DNA from: Mariniblastus sp.
GTDB lineage: Bacteria > Planctomycetota > Planctomycetia > Pirellulales > Pirellulaceae
DNA length: 64,000 nt
NCBI GenBank assembly: GCA_022447555.1
Contig: JAKVBF010000005.1
Span: forward strand, 74,173 to 138,172
Reading direction: 5' to 3'
Under the pieces are notes generated by a model. That model did no database searches, had not been told where the DNA came from, and saw only the letters and a list, made by a program, of their open reading frames with translations. Below are positions 25,897 to 35,504 of this stretch, piece after piece. Position 1 is the first letter of the stretch, and the number at the start of each line of letters is the position of its first letter. A program made the position numbers and the translations under genes.

Positions 25897-28800
25897 TTAT
25901 TTAGAGTGGATTCTAGTCGACGAATTTCCAAAGTAGGTTCCAAGTGGTTTAGACGAGTCTCGTTTGGGCAGTATCGCCGGCGCGGGACTCGAGTTCATCG
26001 GCCGTCCTCTAAATGAATCGTTTGGTAGAGTTGTGTTTGGATTGGTTGAAGTGATGGTTTGGCCCGGCGAAGAGATCGGCCTGAGTGTTCCTGATGGCAA
26101 TGGTTGGGTGTCCCTGCCACTAACGCCCGAGTGGGCGTGATTTCCGGTGGATTTGCCTTCGACGAACTGTGGGTTGTCACCCGTTGGATCACTGTCCGGG
26201 TAGAAAACCTTTGTGGTGTCGGTTACGAATCCTTGGTCGCCATAGGATAGGTCACCGTATATCTCGGCCACGTCGCAGTAGCACCAGTGCATCCGGTTTA
26301 CTTCGTCTTGGTTAGCCATTTCGATGTCTTCGTCGCTGTCGACGAGATAGGGTGTCATGACAATCATGAGCTCTTTTCGATCGGATTGATCCGTTTGATA
26401 TTTGAAAAGGGGACCGACATAGGGAAGGTCACCCAGAATGGGAATTCCTCGGTCGATTTTTTCTTTGTTCTCCTGAAGGAGCCCCGAAAAGACAACCGTC
26501 TGGCCCGACTTAGCCATGATGGCAGTTAGGGCCGTGGTGGTGTCGATCGGTCGTTGTTCAAAGGTTGCGGCGCCACCCTCGGTAGCACCGCCATTGGCAC
26601 CATCTGCCAAGCTGCCTAGTTTGGAACTCGTCGCGTTTACATACATGACGATCATTCCGTCTGGCGTGACGCGAGGGGTGATCTCAAGGATGATACCAAC
26701 GTCTTGGAATTCAATGTTGTTCGTGGTGGCACCGTTGTTGGCAATGGTCTGACCTGTTTGGTACGGGACTCGCGAACCGATTTGAACCCGACCCGTTAGG
26801 TTTTCTAGCGTCATGATGTGCGGTCTCGCCAGAACACGGGAGCAGTTTTTATTTTTTAGTGCCCGTAGAAGTAACTCGACCGATTGGTTCCCCGCTGATA
26901 AAACGAGGCCACCATAGCCAACCTCTGAAGAGGTTTTGGCCAAACCAAAACTTCCGAGTGCTTGGCCCAGCACATTGTTGATGGCATTGCCGCCAATGAA
27001 TTCCGAGCCGACGGCTGTACTGTTGTTGACAAACCCTTCGTAGACCCCCGATGATGTCTGGGGTGTCCAAAGAAGTTTATCTTGTAGTCCCCACTGAACG
27101 CCGAATTCTTCAAGGTAGTTGAGGTCTACCTGGGCAATCATGACTTTGACCTTCACCATTGGAGGTCGGCGGTCTAAGGCGCGAATGATGGATTCGACTT
27201 GATAATAGTATTCGGGTCTTGCGCTGACGATTAGGCTGTTGCTGATCACTTCGGGAACGAGGATCACATCGCGACGTTCTGTGAGTACGTTGTTTACCAC
27301 GGCATCCGTTTGAGCGGCTCGCTCTTCGAGCCATAAATTAATGGCATCCGAAACGTCAAGAACCGGTGCATTGCTGAGTCGGTAGACAGAGACCCGGCGA
27401 TCCGCGATGTCATCCTCGTCCAATCGGATGAGTAGATCTTCAACGACTCTCAGATCGCCTTCGGGTCCCGACGCAATAATCGAATTGGTACGATTATCGA
27501 CGCCAAACCTCAGATTAACGAGACTGTTTCCTTCAGCCGCAGATAGTGATTGAAGGGGGAGTGCGGTTAAGCTTTGCCCGGCTTGATTGGCTCCGCCGCC
27601 CTGTTGCTGATCGGCTCCAAACAAGGTTTGTAGCATGTCCAGTAATGCCTGAGCATCTCCGTTGATTACGGTAAAGACTTTGATCAGTGTTTCCGCGTCG
27701 GGTACGCGATCGAGTTGAGCGATTAATTCTTCGATCAAAGGCATCGCTTTGGCTGGTCCGGTGACCACTAACGAATTGTCGTTGGCACTTGTGGTGATCC
27801 TGACGTCAAACATGATCCCGCCGTTGATTTTGTCGCCATTCCGGTCGATCGTCATAAGCTCAAGGGCGGCAGAACGAAGTTGCGATTGATTCACGGAGTT
27901 CTGTTGCTGTCCCTGGTTCTGTTGGTTTTGTTGCTGGGCGGTTTGATCCGGATTGAAGCCGGTTCCCTGATTCCGCAGCTGGCCGTTGATGGCATCCTGC
28001 AAAACAATTTGGAGGTCTTGGGCGAGAACGTTTCGGATCGGGAAAATTTTGACCACGTTGGCGGCCCCCGATTCATCAACATCTAAATCCTCGATGAGTA
28101 GATCGACTTGAGCCAGAAGTTGTTTACTGGCTTTGACAATCAATGTATTGCTACGGTAGTCCGCAACCGTGTAAACCGGTGAAGGCGCTGGTGGATCCAC
28201 AAGCGCGTTTTGGGTTGCCTGACCGAAATACTCATCGATCCGTTGCTTGGCATCGATGGCGGAGATGTATTTAAGACGGTAATTCTTGAACTCAGGTGCC
28301 TTGTCGATATCCGACTCAACGTCCAGAGTTCGAATGATCTCTCGAACAATTTCGATGCTGTTAGGCGTCCCCACCACGAAGAGACTGTTAGGCGTCGCAA
28401 AAGCAGTGACCGTTGCCGGGCCAATTTGCTCCGCGAAGTTGTCGTTATAAATCTCCTGAATCGATTCGGCGATGGTTTCACTCTTTTGATTGATCAGCGG
28501 GATTTTTTCAAAACCTGGTTTGGCCGTGTCCGTGACTTCGATGATTTCCTTGATGAGTTTTTCAACCCGGGCCACGTCCTCGTCTTCACCGACCAAGACG
28601 ATCACGCCCGATTCAGGGATCACTTCAATTCGAACTTTGTTCAGGATTCCCGCATCCTGTTCGTCTTGTCGAACAATTCCGGGCAGCTGTAAACGGTCGG
28701 TACCCGGAGGAAGCTGGATTTCCCGTCGTACGTCGTCCTGTTTCGGGGCCGCTTCTTGTTGGTTTAAATTAAAGGCAACCTGTTGAACCAATTCGAGTTC

Positions 28801-29508
28801 CGCCATATTCATGTCGACGAGTCGACAGACGTTACCCCCTGGCAGTCCGTCACGTTGATCGACGTATTCCATGGTCCTCGTCCACGCGGATAAGTGTTGA
28901 GGACTGCCCTCATAAGTCAATCCCCGCGTCATCCGGTCAAAAATCATCGACTTGGCTGCGGAAACCTTGGTGGCTGGAAGGCTGATTCTCAAAGTCCGAT
29001 CACCATCGATTGCTTGGCCGGAGATTCGGTTCCCCCAAATTTGGATCAGTTTGTTTTCGAATTCTTCATAAGTTAAATTTGTGAGACGGTAATTGTTTGA
29101 ACGCAGTTGTGCCGTGCGATTGGACGGTGACGTAGCCAGAGAGTTGCGTTTACCTTGGTTGAGGAATGGACTCTGTGCTTGTTGCTTCGTCGAGTCCTGC
29201 AGGATCATCCGAGCTTTGGCTGCGGCCAGTTTCAAATTCGCCTCTTGATCGTGTGTGGCACCCATGTTTCCCAAACCTTGGTTTGGCATGGCTGCGGTAT
29301 AAGTCTCTTGCCGAAGGGGTGGGACCGGAGAAAACTGTTTTGTCTTTTGAACGAGAGCCTGAGTCCCCTGTTGGGGCAAGGCGCCTTTAAGAGCGGGGGG
29401 TGCAGTGAAGCCGCAAACCACACTAAGCAAGAGAACTTGGGTGATTCTTAATGATCTTTTTGCAACAAATGGTTGTTGTTTACGACCAGAATTTGAGGAA
29501 AGTATCAT
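25897..29508 (-). CDS. gspD: type II secretion secretin GspD, oversized
   Basis: The outer-membrane channel of type II secretion. At 1203 residues it is nearly twice the usual length. A signal peptide lies within about residues 1-45, then a Gln/Asn-rich linker. A series of some five to six N-domain modules follows from about 130 to 750, recognisable from strands such as 'VIVLVGEDEDVARVEKLIKE', 'SLFVVGTPNSIEIVREIIRT', 'NTLIVKASKQLLAQVDLLIE' and 'NSIIASGPEGDLRVVEDLLI'. The secretin domain then appears with 'VLARPHIMTLENLTGRVQIG' and 'VPYQTG', and the signature 'VGIILEITPRVTPDG'. About 130 polar residues end the protein. A long structured gap precedes it. The identification is firm. Confidence 0.93.
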   Translation of the reverse strand: MILSSNSGRKQQPFVAKRSLRITQVLLLSVVCGFTAPPALKGALPQQGTQALVQKTKQFSPVPPLRQETYTAAMPNQGLGNMGATHDQEANLKLAAAKARMILQDSTKQQAQSPFLNQGKRNSLATSPSNRTAQLRSNNYRLTNLTYEEFENKLIQIWGNRISGQAIDGDRTLRISLPATKVSAAKSMIFDRMTRGLTYEGSPQHLSAWTRTMEYVDQRDGLPGGNVCRLVDMNMAELELVQQVAFNLNQQEAAPKQDDVRREIQLPPGTDRLQLPGIVRQDEQDAGILNKVRIEVIPESGVIVLVGEDEDVARVEKLIKEIIEVTDTAKPGFEKIPLINQKSETIAESIQEIYNDNFAEQIGPATVTAFATPNSLFVVGTPNSIEIVREIIRTLDVESDIDKAPEFKNYRLKYISAIDAKQRIDEYFGQATQNALVDPPAPSPVYTVADYRSNTLIVKASKQLLAQVDLLIEDLDVDESGAANVVKIFPIRNVLAQDLQIVLQDAINGQLRNQGTGFNPDQTAQQQNQQNQGQQQNSVNQSQLRSAALELMTIDRNGDKINGGIMFDVRITTSANDNSLVVTGPAKAMPLIEELIAQLDRVPDAETLIKVFTVINGDAQALLDMLQTLFGADQQQGGGANQAGQSLTALPLQSLSAAEGNSLVNLRFGVDNRTNSIIASGPEGDLRVVEDLLIRLDEDDIADRRVSVYRLSNAPVLDVSDAINLWLEERAAQTDAVVNNVLTERRDVILVPEVISNSLIVSARPEYYYQVESIIRALDRRPPMVKVKVMIAQVDLNYLEEFGVQWGLQDKLLWTPQTSSGVYEGFVNNSTAVGSEFIGGNAINNVLGQALGSFGLAKTSSEVGYGGLVLSAGNQSVELLLRALKNKNCSRVLARPHIMTLENLTGRVQIGSRVPYQTGQTIANNGATTNNIEFQDVGIILEITPRVTPDGMIVMYVNATSSKLGSLADGANGGATEGGAATFEQRPIDTTTALTAIMAKSGQTVVFSGLLQENKEKIDRGIPILGDLPYVGPLFKYQTDQSDRKELMIVMTPYLVDSDEDIEMANQDEVNRMHWCYCDVAEIYGDLSYGDQGFVTDTTKVFYPDSDPTGDNPQFVEGKSTGNHAHSGVSGRDTQPLPSGTLRPISSPGQTITSTNPNTTLPNDSFRGRPMNSSPAPAILPKRDSSKPLGTYFGNSSTRIHSK

Positions 29509-29955
29509 CTCAGTGCCCTCTGCGTGAACCCGTTGTGTGGCCTAAAACCACGGAGTCTTCTAAAACCCCGCGCTAACCAGAAAGCAGACACGATGATCGC
29601 TGCCTGACGGATATCGCTTGCTAGGCGGCGAACCGACAGTCGTGGAGCCCTCGCCCTAAAGTGGGCGGGCAGGACTCTAACGGACTACATTACTGGATGT
29701 TGCGGGAACTCCCGTTCGCGATGGAACGAGTTACTCTCTTATCGGAACCATCCGTATTATCAGTAAACTAATTCCAATGCAGATAATTGGAATATTCGGA
29801 AAAGTCTGGCGTGGCTTGGGAAGATGGGTGGGATGCGGCATCCGGGAAGAAAGGTGCCAGAGGGCCTTCTCGTGCCGATTGTTAAGACCGAGGAGAAACG
29901 CTTTGAACGGTCGCTGATGAGGCCGGACTCACGCTAGCGGCCAGGTGGCCACGGG
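29509..29955 (-). other. long structured leader/gap upstream of gspD
   Basis: 447 bases with no gene inside an otherwise compact secretion cluster. Two strong hairpins are visible. One pairs AACT..CGTTC (29707-29717) with GAACGAGTT (29724-29732), a 9-bp stem with a 2-base bulge. The other is the GC-rich GCCC/GGGC structure around 29648-29671. Neither is followed by a T-run on the minus strand, so they look like leader structures rather than simple terminators. No riboswitch class was recognised. Confidence 0.5.
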
Positions 29956-31290
29956 TTACCCCTTTTCCTCTGTCGGTTTCTCGGTTGAGGTGTCCATGGA
30001 ATCCAGTTTTGCTTCTGAGCTGGGAAGCGTTTCCTTGTTGGCTGGCTCGCTCAAGAGATCCCCTACCTCGTAGGTCAAGAGTTCCGAGTCTCTTTTAAAT
30101 GTAACGGTTCTCGGTGTGATTCCATGTACCTGCCAGTCCGACTTGTCGAGTTCAAAGGTTTCGCCTTGCTTGAGTTTATATTTTTGGCCGAGTGTTTTAA
30201 TCCAGACAAAGACTTTCCAATCGCCACTACTCTCTTGAACAATACCAGTGATGGCTGTTTCTCCGACATGTTTAAATTCGGGTTTCTTGGGACGAGGCGC
30301 GCTGACCCTCTTTTCTCGAATGTTCAGCATGAATTCTCCCTCGGACGTTTTCGGAGGGAAACCCGTGTCCGTAATGCGAATTTTGAAGGGACCGTACTCT
30401 CCGGCTTCCAACGCAGGGCATTGGAATTTGGCACTTCGAGATGTGACGGAAGATTGGGAAAGCTCCGCCCCTTCGATCGGGGTTTCGAGCAGTTCGAATT
30501 TCAGATTGTCTCCCTTGTCGGCATCTTTGCCCGTGATTGTAAATGAAACATCGGATCCCGCGGTTCCGCTTCGGGTGCGGGACAGAGACATGGTGGGGAT
30601 GTTGTTGGCCGGTCCAAAAATATTTCGTGTCACAATTTTATCGTTGTAATAGGAGAGCGGCTCAGCCATTTCATGCGTGTCTTTAGTGAAATCTCTCTGC
30701 TCGTCAGCGTCGACCAAAGCGATTGCGTCGATTTTCATTTCAACGATCAATTTTCCAGATCTTATCTTTTTACTCGCTCCGGTCGTGCCCGCCGCTTGGG
30801 GCGTAATCGATATATTACTGACGCGGTGTAACAAATCTAGTTGACTGAATTCGTAAAGGAATTCGGTTAATTGATCGAGCGTGCAGTCGACCCGCAGGGA
30901 ATAGGGGTGTTTGACAAAAACCGTTTCCATCGTGCGTCCGCCGGTGTATCGTTTTTCTTCCGCGGGCATCGGTTTCAAATTTCGGAAGGTCATTTTGATA
31001 TCGTTTCGGGCCAGATTACTCAACCAGCCTTCGTAATCGATTTTGGCTTTGTTGAAATCGGTCGGCATCGATAAGCCGCGGTAGTAGAGGCGTCTGGCGT
31101 TAGCCTGAGCGCCTTCGAGTTGTTTCGATTTCTGACTCGTTATTTGCGTTTGCAAACTATTGATTTGGGCCTTTTTTTGGAAGTACGTGTTGCTGAACCA
31201 CATGCCGACCATAAAAATCAAGACAACGGGTACGAGGCCGCCGACTACGGTCGCCAGTAATTTTTCACGTTTTGATAGATTGCTGAACAT
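29956..31290 (-). CDS. PilO/GspM-like inner-membrane assembly protein
   Basis: A 444-residue bitopic protein. It has a short cytoplasmic tail ('MFSNLSKREKLLATVVGG'), one transmembrane helix (about residues 13-32), a coiled-coil of about 40 residues ('QKKAQINSLQTQITSQKSKQ'), and a ferredoxin-like periplasmic part. This is the PilO/GspM plan, and its place directly after the PilM/GspL-like gene fits. It is longer than usual: a beta-rich module near 235-330 ('GSDVSFTITGKDADKGDNLK') resembles an Ig/cadherin-like domain. A C-terminal part ('WKVFVWIKTLGQKYKLKQGE') resembles the periplasmic HR/PDZ-adjacent region of GspC/PilP. It may therefore partly replace the missing GspC, which is inference. Confidence 0.78.
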   Translation of the reverse strand: MFSNLSKREKLLATVVGGLVPVVLIFMVGMWFSNTYFQKKAQINSLQTQITSQKSKQLEGAQANARRLYYRGLSMPTDFNKAKIDYEGWLSNLARNDIKMTFRNLKPMPAEEKRYTGGRTMETVFVKHPYSLRVDCTLDQLTEFLYEFSQLDLLHRVSNISITPQAAGTTGASKKIRSGKLIVEMKIDAIALVDADEQRDFTKDTHEMAEPLSYYNDKIVTRNIFGPANNIPTMSLSRTRSGTAGSDVSFTITGKDADKGDNLKFELLETPIEGAELSQSSVTSRSAKFQCPALEAGEYGPFKIRITDTGFPPKTSEGEFMLNIREKRVSAPRPKKPEFKHVGETAITGIVQESSGDWKVFVWIKTLGQKYKLKQGETFELDKSDWQVHGITPRTVTFKRDSELLTYEVGDLLSEPANKETLPSSEAKLDSMDTSTEKPTEEKG

Positions 31291-31311
31291 GTTGATATCA
31301 GTGTCTGTGAG

Positions 31312-32883
31312 TTAATTGGTTTTGGAATCTTCGGTGTTTTTGGGGGCGCTGGGTGGAACTTGAGCGCTCTCGTTCTTCGAGCTTGGTGCCTCAGCATTCA
31401 GACGCTCACGGGCCATTGCGTTTGTGGTGTCAATCGTTTTTTGAACGTCTGTTTCCAACTCAATAAACTGGTCGTATTTGATCGGGTAGTCTTTGTCCTC
31501 GCGTTGCTCTTCGGTTCTTCCTGCGCGGACTAAGTACGGTCTGGCGGTGAGATTGTTTTTTAAGGTCGACCCTGTTTCAATGCTGTTGACTCGCATGTTG
31601 AGGTTGAAGCCAACACCCTTTTCAGTCGCCGAAAGAATCATGGAGTCCACAATGGCGTCGTCCGCTGTCTCAAATCGGTTGCTGATTTCAAGAAGCTCAT
31701 CCAGCCAGTTGATGTTATTTTTTTGCCATTCGTCGATAAGATTTACTTCTCCCGTGATTTGATCGACACCGGGCCGGGTCCTATTTCCCTCATTGGTCGT
31801 TTTTAGATTTGTTAGTTCTTGGTTCAACTCGGTTATTTTGGCATCTTGGCTGCGAAGGGACCACCAACCCATACAGGACATGCCAATCAAAAGTGTCGCT
31901 GCCAAGCCGGCCAGTACCCATGTTCGGGACTGTGTGTTTTTACGGAGGGCCGGTCGTCGCGGGTTGGCAAAGTCGATCTGATGCGGCTGACCAGACGATT
32001 CCCTTATCACGGTTCCGATTAACGAGGCGAAACGCTCCGGGTGTTGGGGGAGCTCTTTGGCCACATCGGCGATCCCTGGGGCCGTCTTGTATGGGTCCAA
32101 GAAGGTGACTTCCTGCTCGAAATTGTCTCCAAGTAAATCACTGAGGTGGTTGAGGCGATCCCGAGAACCGACCACTAAGAATTCAGTGAGCGGGGCGCCG
32201 TTGGCCGTTGAGGTCGTTGAGGCGATCGTGCGTCGGATTTCGCCAACCAATTTTTTGGCAGCCTCCTCCGATTGATAGGGCGCGGAGATGCGGACCGAAC
32301 GGGTGGCTATCAGATCTGAGCCCACCGTAACCGTTAAGTCGAATTGATCTTGGTTCGGGTCAATGATCATGCGGCATTGGTCGTCCGCTAGTTCAGCCTG
32401 GAATAACTCGCAGGTGCTGTATGGGCGTAATACGATTTTAGAAGGTTTCAGCCCAGCTTCTTCTGTAATTTGTTTGATTTGCTCCAACAGTTGAGGTGAA
32501 ATGGCGCCTGCCAAGACTCGCTGCTGTTGTCCCGGTTGGCATTCAAAAGGGACATAGTCTAGGGCCCAGTTTTCATTGAGCGATGAGAATTCGTTCCGAG
32601 CCTGAAATCGAACTAGGTCGGGAAGCTCATTGTCTGGTGCGGGCGGGACGGAGATGTCCCGTAATTCAATTTGTTGTCTCCCGACGACGATGACGGATTC
32701 ACCACGTCCAACTCCCTGCTTGCCCAAAGCGGATTTTAGTTTTTTTGCGATTTCCGCGTCGGTGTCATCTGATTCCAGTTCAACACTGAAAAGATGGCTG
32801 AACTGAAGGCGTTGTGCGTTGGTGCGCGCAGCCACCACCAAGATGTCAGTGTTGTTGATTTCAACTGCGATCAGGTTTGCCAT
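31312..32883 (-). CDS. GspL-like protein: PilM actin-like domain plus PilN-like membrane part
   Basis: A 523-residue protein. Residues 1 to about 290 look like the PilM/GspL actin-like cytoplasmic domain: 'NLIAVEINNTDILVVAA' at the start, 'IELRDISVPPAPDNELPDLV' and 'EFLVVGSRDRLNHLSDLLGD' further on. One transmembrane helix (about 322-343, 'TWVLAGLAATLLIGMSCMGW') is followed by a coiled-coil and a PilN-like periplasmic domain. This is the GspL arrangement, joining what type IV pilus systems encode as separate PilM and PilN. It should link the GspE ATPase to the inner-membrane platform. The ATG starts the first strand of the actin-like fold. Spacing to the next gene is 21 bases. Confidence 0.82.
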   Translation of the reverse strand: MANLIAVEINNTDILVVAARTNAQRLQFSHLFSVELESDDTDAEIAKKLKSALGKQGVGRGESVIVVGRQQIELRDISVPPAPDNELPDLVRFQARNEFSSLNENWALDYVPFECQPGQQQRVLAGAISPQLLEQIKQITEEAGLKPSKIVLRPYSTCELFQAELADDQCRMIIDPNQDQFDLTVTVGSDLIATRSVRISAPYQSEEAAKKLVGEIRRTIASTTSTANGAPLTEFLVVGSRDRLNHLSDLLGDNFEQEVTFLDPYKTAPGIADVAKELPQHPERFASLIGTVIRESSGQPHQIDFANPRRPALRKNTQSRTWVLAGLAATLLIGMSCMGWWSLRSQDAKITELNQELTNLKTTNEGNRTRPGVDQITGEVNLIDEWQKNNINWLDELLEISNRFETADDAIVDSMILSATEKGVGFNLNMRVNSIETGSTLKNNLTARPYLVRAGRTEEQREDKDYPIKYDQFIELETDVQKTIDTTNAMARERLNAEAPSSKNESAQVPPSAPKNTEDSKTN

Positions 32884-32976
32884 GACTTACTCGAAATAAA
32901 GTCTGATTTGAGCCGCGTGGGATTTGAATCGAAAGGATTGCAAAAGTGCGGCAGTTTTTTTGTTTATGGTTGTTTG

Positions 32977-34542
32977 CTACTCAATGAGTTCGGTACCTAG
33001 GATGTCCACACTGTAACCACTCTGTAGGTGACTCTTGTCACGCCAAAACAGAATCCGGGGGACAGGGACCGTATGGTCCAGTATGACTTCTGCACGCGAC
33101 GATCCAACGGAATCGTCAAAATATCCGACGATTTCTGCACGATAAACGTCTCCACCTGTACAAACAAATGGGTAAATCGAATCCATCGTTACTAAATCTA
33201 CAATGCCTTCAACCAGAAGCCACGTTTCATATTGCCGATTTCGATCCGAGCCATCTGGGTCATTTAGCTCAAATTCGCGCTTATCAATGATGGTTTGCAC
33301 GATTTCCGGGGTCATTCCTGGGATTCCCTCCAGGACCAATCGCGGCGCCTGCATCAAATTGATCCGACCTGGGATTTCAGCCCCCTCATAGGTGGTGATA
33401 TTTCGCATCGCATTGGGCAGCGTGAAAGGCATATTCATTAGGCGAATCGGTGATTGAATAATGACTTCTTCGTCGGTTTCTGGGTCCGTCACGGTGGTGT
33501 AAGCATCGATTAATTCCAGAACGTTTTTAAACGTCGTAGTGGCTTCCAACGTGTCGAAGTCGAGAGGGACCAAGGTGTTGTTTTCAGGCGCCTCTTCGTT
33601 TTCTTCAAGGGCTGCCGGGCCGTTGACTCGATACATGATGATGAACTGCGACCACTCCTCGTTAAAAGCGGACCGGAGGTCGTCGTAAAGTCGCTCTAGA
33701 TCGTCACTGTTGATGTTGATTCTTGGCAAGCCGTCAAACGTTAAATTCGTTTCTTTGCTGTAAAGCGTCAGGTAGTTGGACCAGCCCAAAGACATGTCCG
33801 AGTCGAGATTAGTCGCTTGGTTATTCTCGTCAGAATCCAAAATGCCATTTCGATTTGTATCCAAACCAAAAAGAAGCTGGGGGGTGATGTCTCGAATGAG
33901 GAGTAGTTCGTCAAGGCTGTCCATCGGGCCATTTTTACATTGGTAGGCAGGGCTCATGGCCGAGTAGAATCCACTCTCCACACCGTATTCTCGCGCTTCG
34001 TCATCCGGATCCAGCCAGTCGATGATTGAATCGGCGATGGATTCCGTCATATTAGGGAGTGACATCAGTAAGTCTCGTCCAGCATTTTCTTGTATGAGGT
34101 CGAGGTAAGGTAAGACATTGAGATTTAATTTTGCCGACTCATCGGTCAGGCCATATCGAAAACCTTCGGGAACGCCTGCATCATCCAATGATGAGGAGAT
34201 TATCGTGAACCGTCCCATAACGCCATCGCTATTAGCATCGAAGGCGACCGGGATTCCTTGCAGATTTGGATTGTTCCAGAGTCCACCTTTTTCCCGAATC
34301 GTGTCTTTATCATAGCTGAGGAAAAGTCGTGTATAATCGACGCCGGAATCGACGAGATATTTAGACTGCACTCGTCGGCTCATCAGCCGTGCTGCTTCTT
34401 CTTCAGTTTGCATCAGTGCTGTGAAGGTGTAGGCGGCCAACGAAAGCATCACGATCGTGACAAGGACGACGATCAACAAAGAACCGCTGCGATTGGCAGG
34501 TCGCTGGCCGATCCGGGTTAAGTAAACAGTGTGTTGATTCAT
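32977..34542 (-). CDS. gspK: minor pseudopilin GspK
   Basis: The tip pseudopilin of type II secretion. The 521-residue protein has a prepilin-like hydrophobic segment ('SGSLLIVVLVTIVMLSLAAYTF', about residues 19-40), with no Glu at the usual +5 position, which is the GspK hallmark. The large globular part contains the alpha-domain with 'ESIADSIIDWLDPDDEAREYG' and 'DSLDELLLIRDITPQLLFG'. A helix-hairpin-helix-like 'GIPGMTPEIVQTIIDKREF' is near the end. Two Asp-rich loops, 'DANSDGVMGRF' and 'DTNRNGILDSDENN', look like calcium-binding sites, and calcium is known in GspK. Longer than the E. coli protein. It overlaps gspJ by 4 bases. Confidence 0.88.
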   Translation of the reverse strand: MNQHTVYLTRIGQRPANRSGSLLIVVLVTIVMLSLAAYTFTALMQTEEEAARLMSRRVQSKYLVDSGVDYTRLFLSYDKDTIREKGGLWNNPNLQGIPVAFDANSDGVMGRFTIISSSLDDAGVPEGFRYGLTDESAKLNLNVLPYLDLIQENAGRDLLMSLPNMTESIADSIIDWLDPDDEAREYGVESGFYSAMSPAYQCKNGPMDSLDELLLIRDITPQLLFGLDTNRNGILDSDENNQATNLDSDMSLGWSNYLTLYSKETNLTFDGLPRININSDDLERLYDDLRSAFNEEWSQFIIMYRVNGPAALEENEEAPENNTLVPLDFDTLEATTTFKNVLELIDAYTTVTDPETDEEVIIQSPIRLMNMPFTLPNAMRNITTYEGAEIPGRINLMQAPRLVLEGIPGMTPEIVQTIIDKREFELNDPDGSDRNRQYETWLLVEGIVDLVTMDSIYPFVCTGGDVYRAEIVGYFDDSVGSSRAEVILDHTVPVPRILFWRDKSHLQSGYSVDILGTELIE

Positions 34543-35504
34543 GGGGACTGCGCCTCTTCTGGAGGAGGTTCCGCGACCGGTAAATGAATGACCGTTCGGT
34601 AATAGTCCATTTCGTCTTCGTTATTGGCGAGGGACGGGTCCGTCGCCCGAAACGGGTCCAGCTCTAGCGTTACCTCGATAGCCAGGGGGAATCCACCTGC
34701 TTCGTCACTGTCCCACTCCCCTTCCCAGCCTTCGCCACTCCAGTAGCGGAAGGCGATTCCGGCTACTTCGGGTGCGATTAGTTTTGTGTACTCGTCGGGT
34801 GACTCGGCCAAACCGGTATCGCCAAGATAAGCCGCCACGGCTCGGTCGATTCGACGTCGATAAAGGCCGCCTTGTTCTCCAATCGAATCGATGATGTCAT
34901 CTGATTGAGCCGAAGCCTCATCGGAAAAAAAGTAGTTGATCGCCTTCACATCCGACGCGAGTTGACCCTGCCCCGGGGCCATTGCAATCAGTGGATTGTA
35001 TTCATCGAGTCTCGGTAAGCGGCTGACATCGATCACGATGGCTCGGCTGTTACCAATCATTGTAGGCCGACTGGTTGACATGTCTTCCTCGACCACCTCT
35101 TCCGTCTCTTCTTCGTCAGCTGCTTCTTCATCTTCCTCACCCATCATGGATGATAAGACATCAGGAACCAAGGACTCGTAGAGATTTTCCAACCCCGAGT
35201 AATCTTGTGGCTTGTACTGGATCGCACCACGCAAATCGTTATGGATCATCATGATGATGCTGCGAGCTACCTGTTTCCGTTCGATGTCCGCTTGTTGCCG
35301 GGTTAAGGTCAACATGTACATGTGGACCGCGTAACCAATGGCTGCGATGATGACTACTGATAATGCGAGTGCGAGTACGACCTCTACTAACGAGAATCCT
35401 GTTTGCGATCGGCTCCCTTGCTGCGCGCAAACAGTCCTGCCTTCCCAAGGTGTTGGCTGCCCAGGAGATTGGGAAGTCGAGATGTTCTTTTTCTCACGGA
35501 ACAC
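34539..35504 (-). CDS. gspJ: minor pseudopilin GspJ
   Basis: A 321-residue prepilin. The leader is unusually long (about 37 residues) and ends in 'SRSQTG' before the cleavage site, followed by 'FSLVEVVLALALSVVIIAAI' with Glu at +5. The globular part is larger than in model GspJ and includes an acidic stretch ('EDEEAADEEETEEVVEED', about 120-140). The later 'GIAFRYWSGEGWEGEWDSDE' is typical of GspJ, where a Trp-rich strand lines up with the GspI/GspK contact. The leader might be shortened if another start is used, but no better ribosome binding site was seen. Start and stop overlap gspI and gspK. Confidence 0.85.
   Translation of the reverse strand: MFREKKNISTSQSPGQPTPWEGRTVCAQQGSRSQTGFSLVEVVLALALSVVIIAAIGYAVHMYMLTLTRQQADIERKQVARSIIMMIHNDLRGAIQYKPQDYSGLENLYESLVPDVLSSMMGEEDEEAADEEETEEVVEEDMSTSRPTMIGNSRAIVIDVSRLPRLDEYNPLIAMAPGQGQLASDVKAINYFFSDEASAQSDDIIDSIGEQGGLYRRRIDRAVAAYLGDTGLAESPDEYTKLIAPEVAGIAFRYWSGEGWEGEWDSDEAGGFPLAIEVTLELDPFRATDPSLANNEDEMDYYRTVIHLPVAEPPPEEAQSP

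Noticed and set aside
29509..29955. Possible c-di-GMP riboswitch upstream of gspD
   Set aside because: The conserved GEMM core sequences are not present; only generic hairpins remain.
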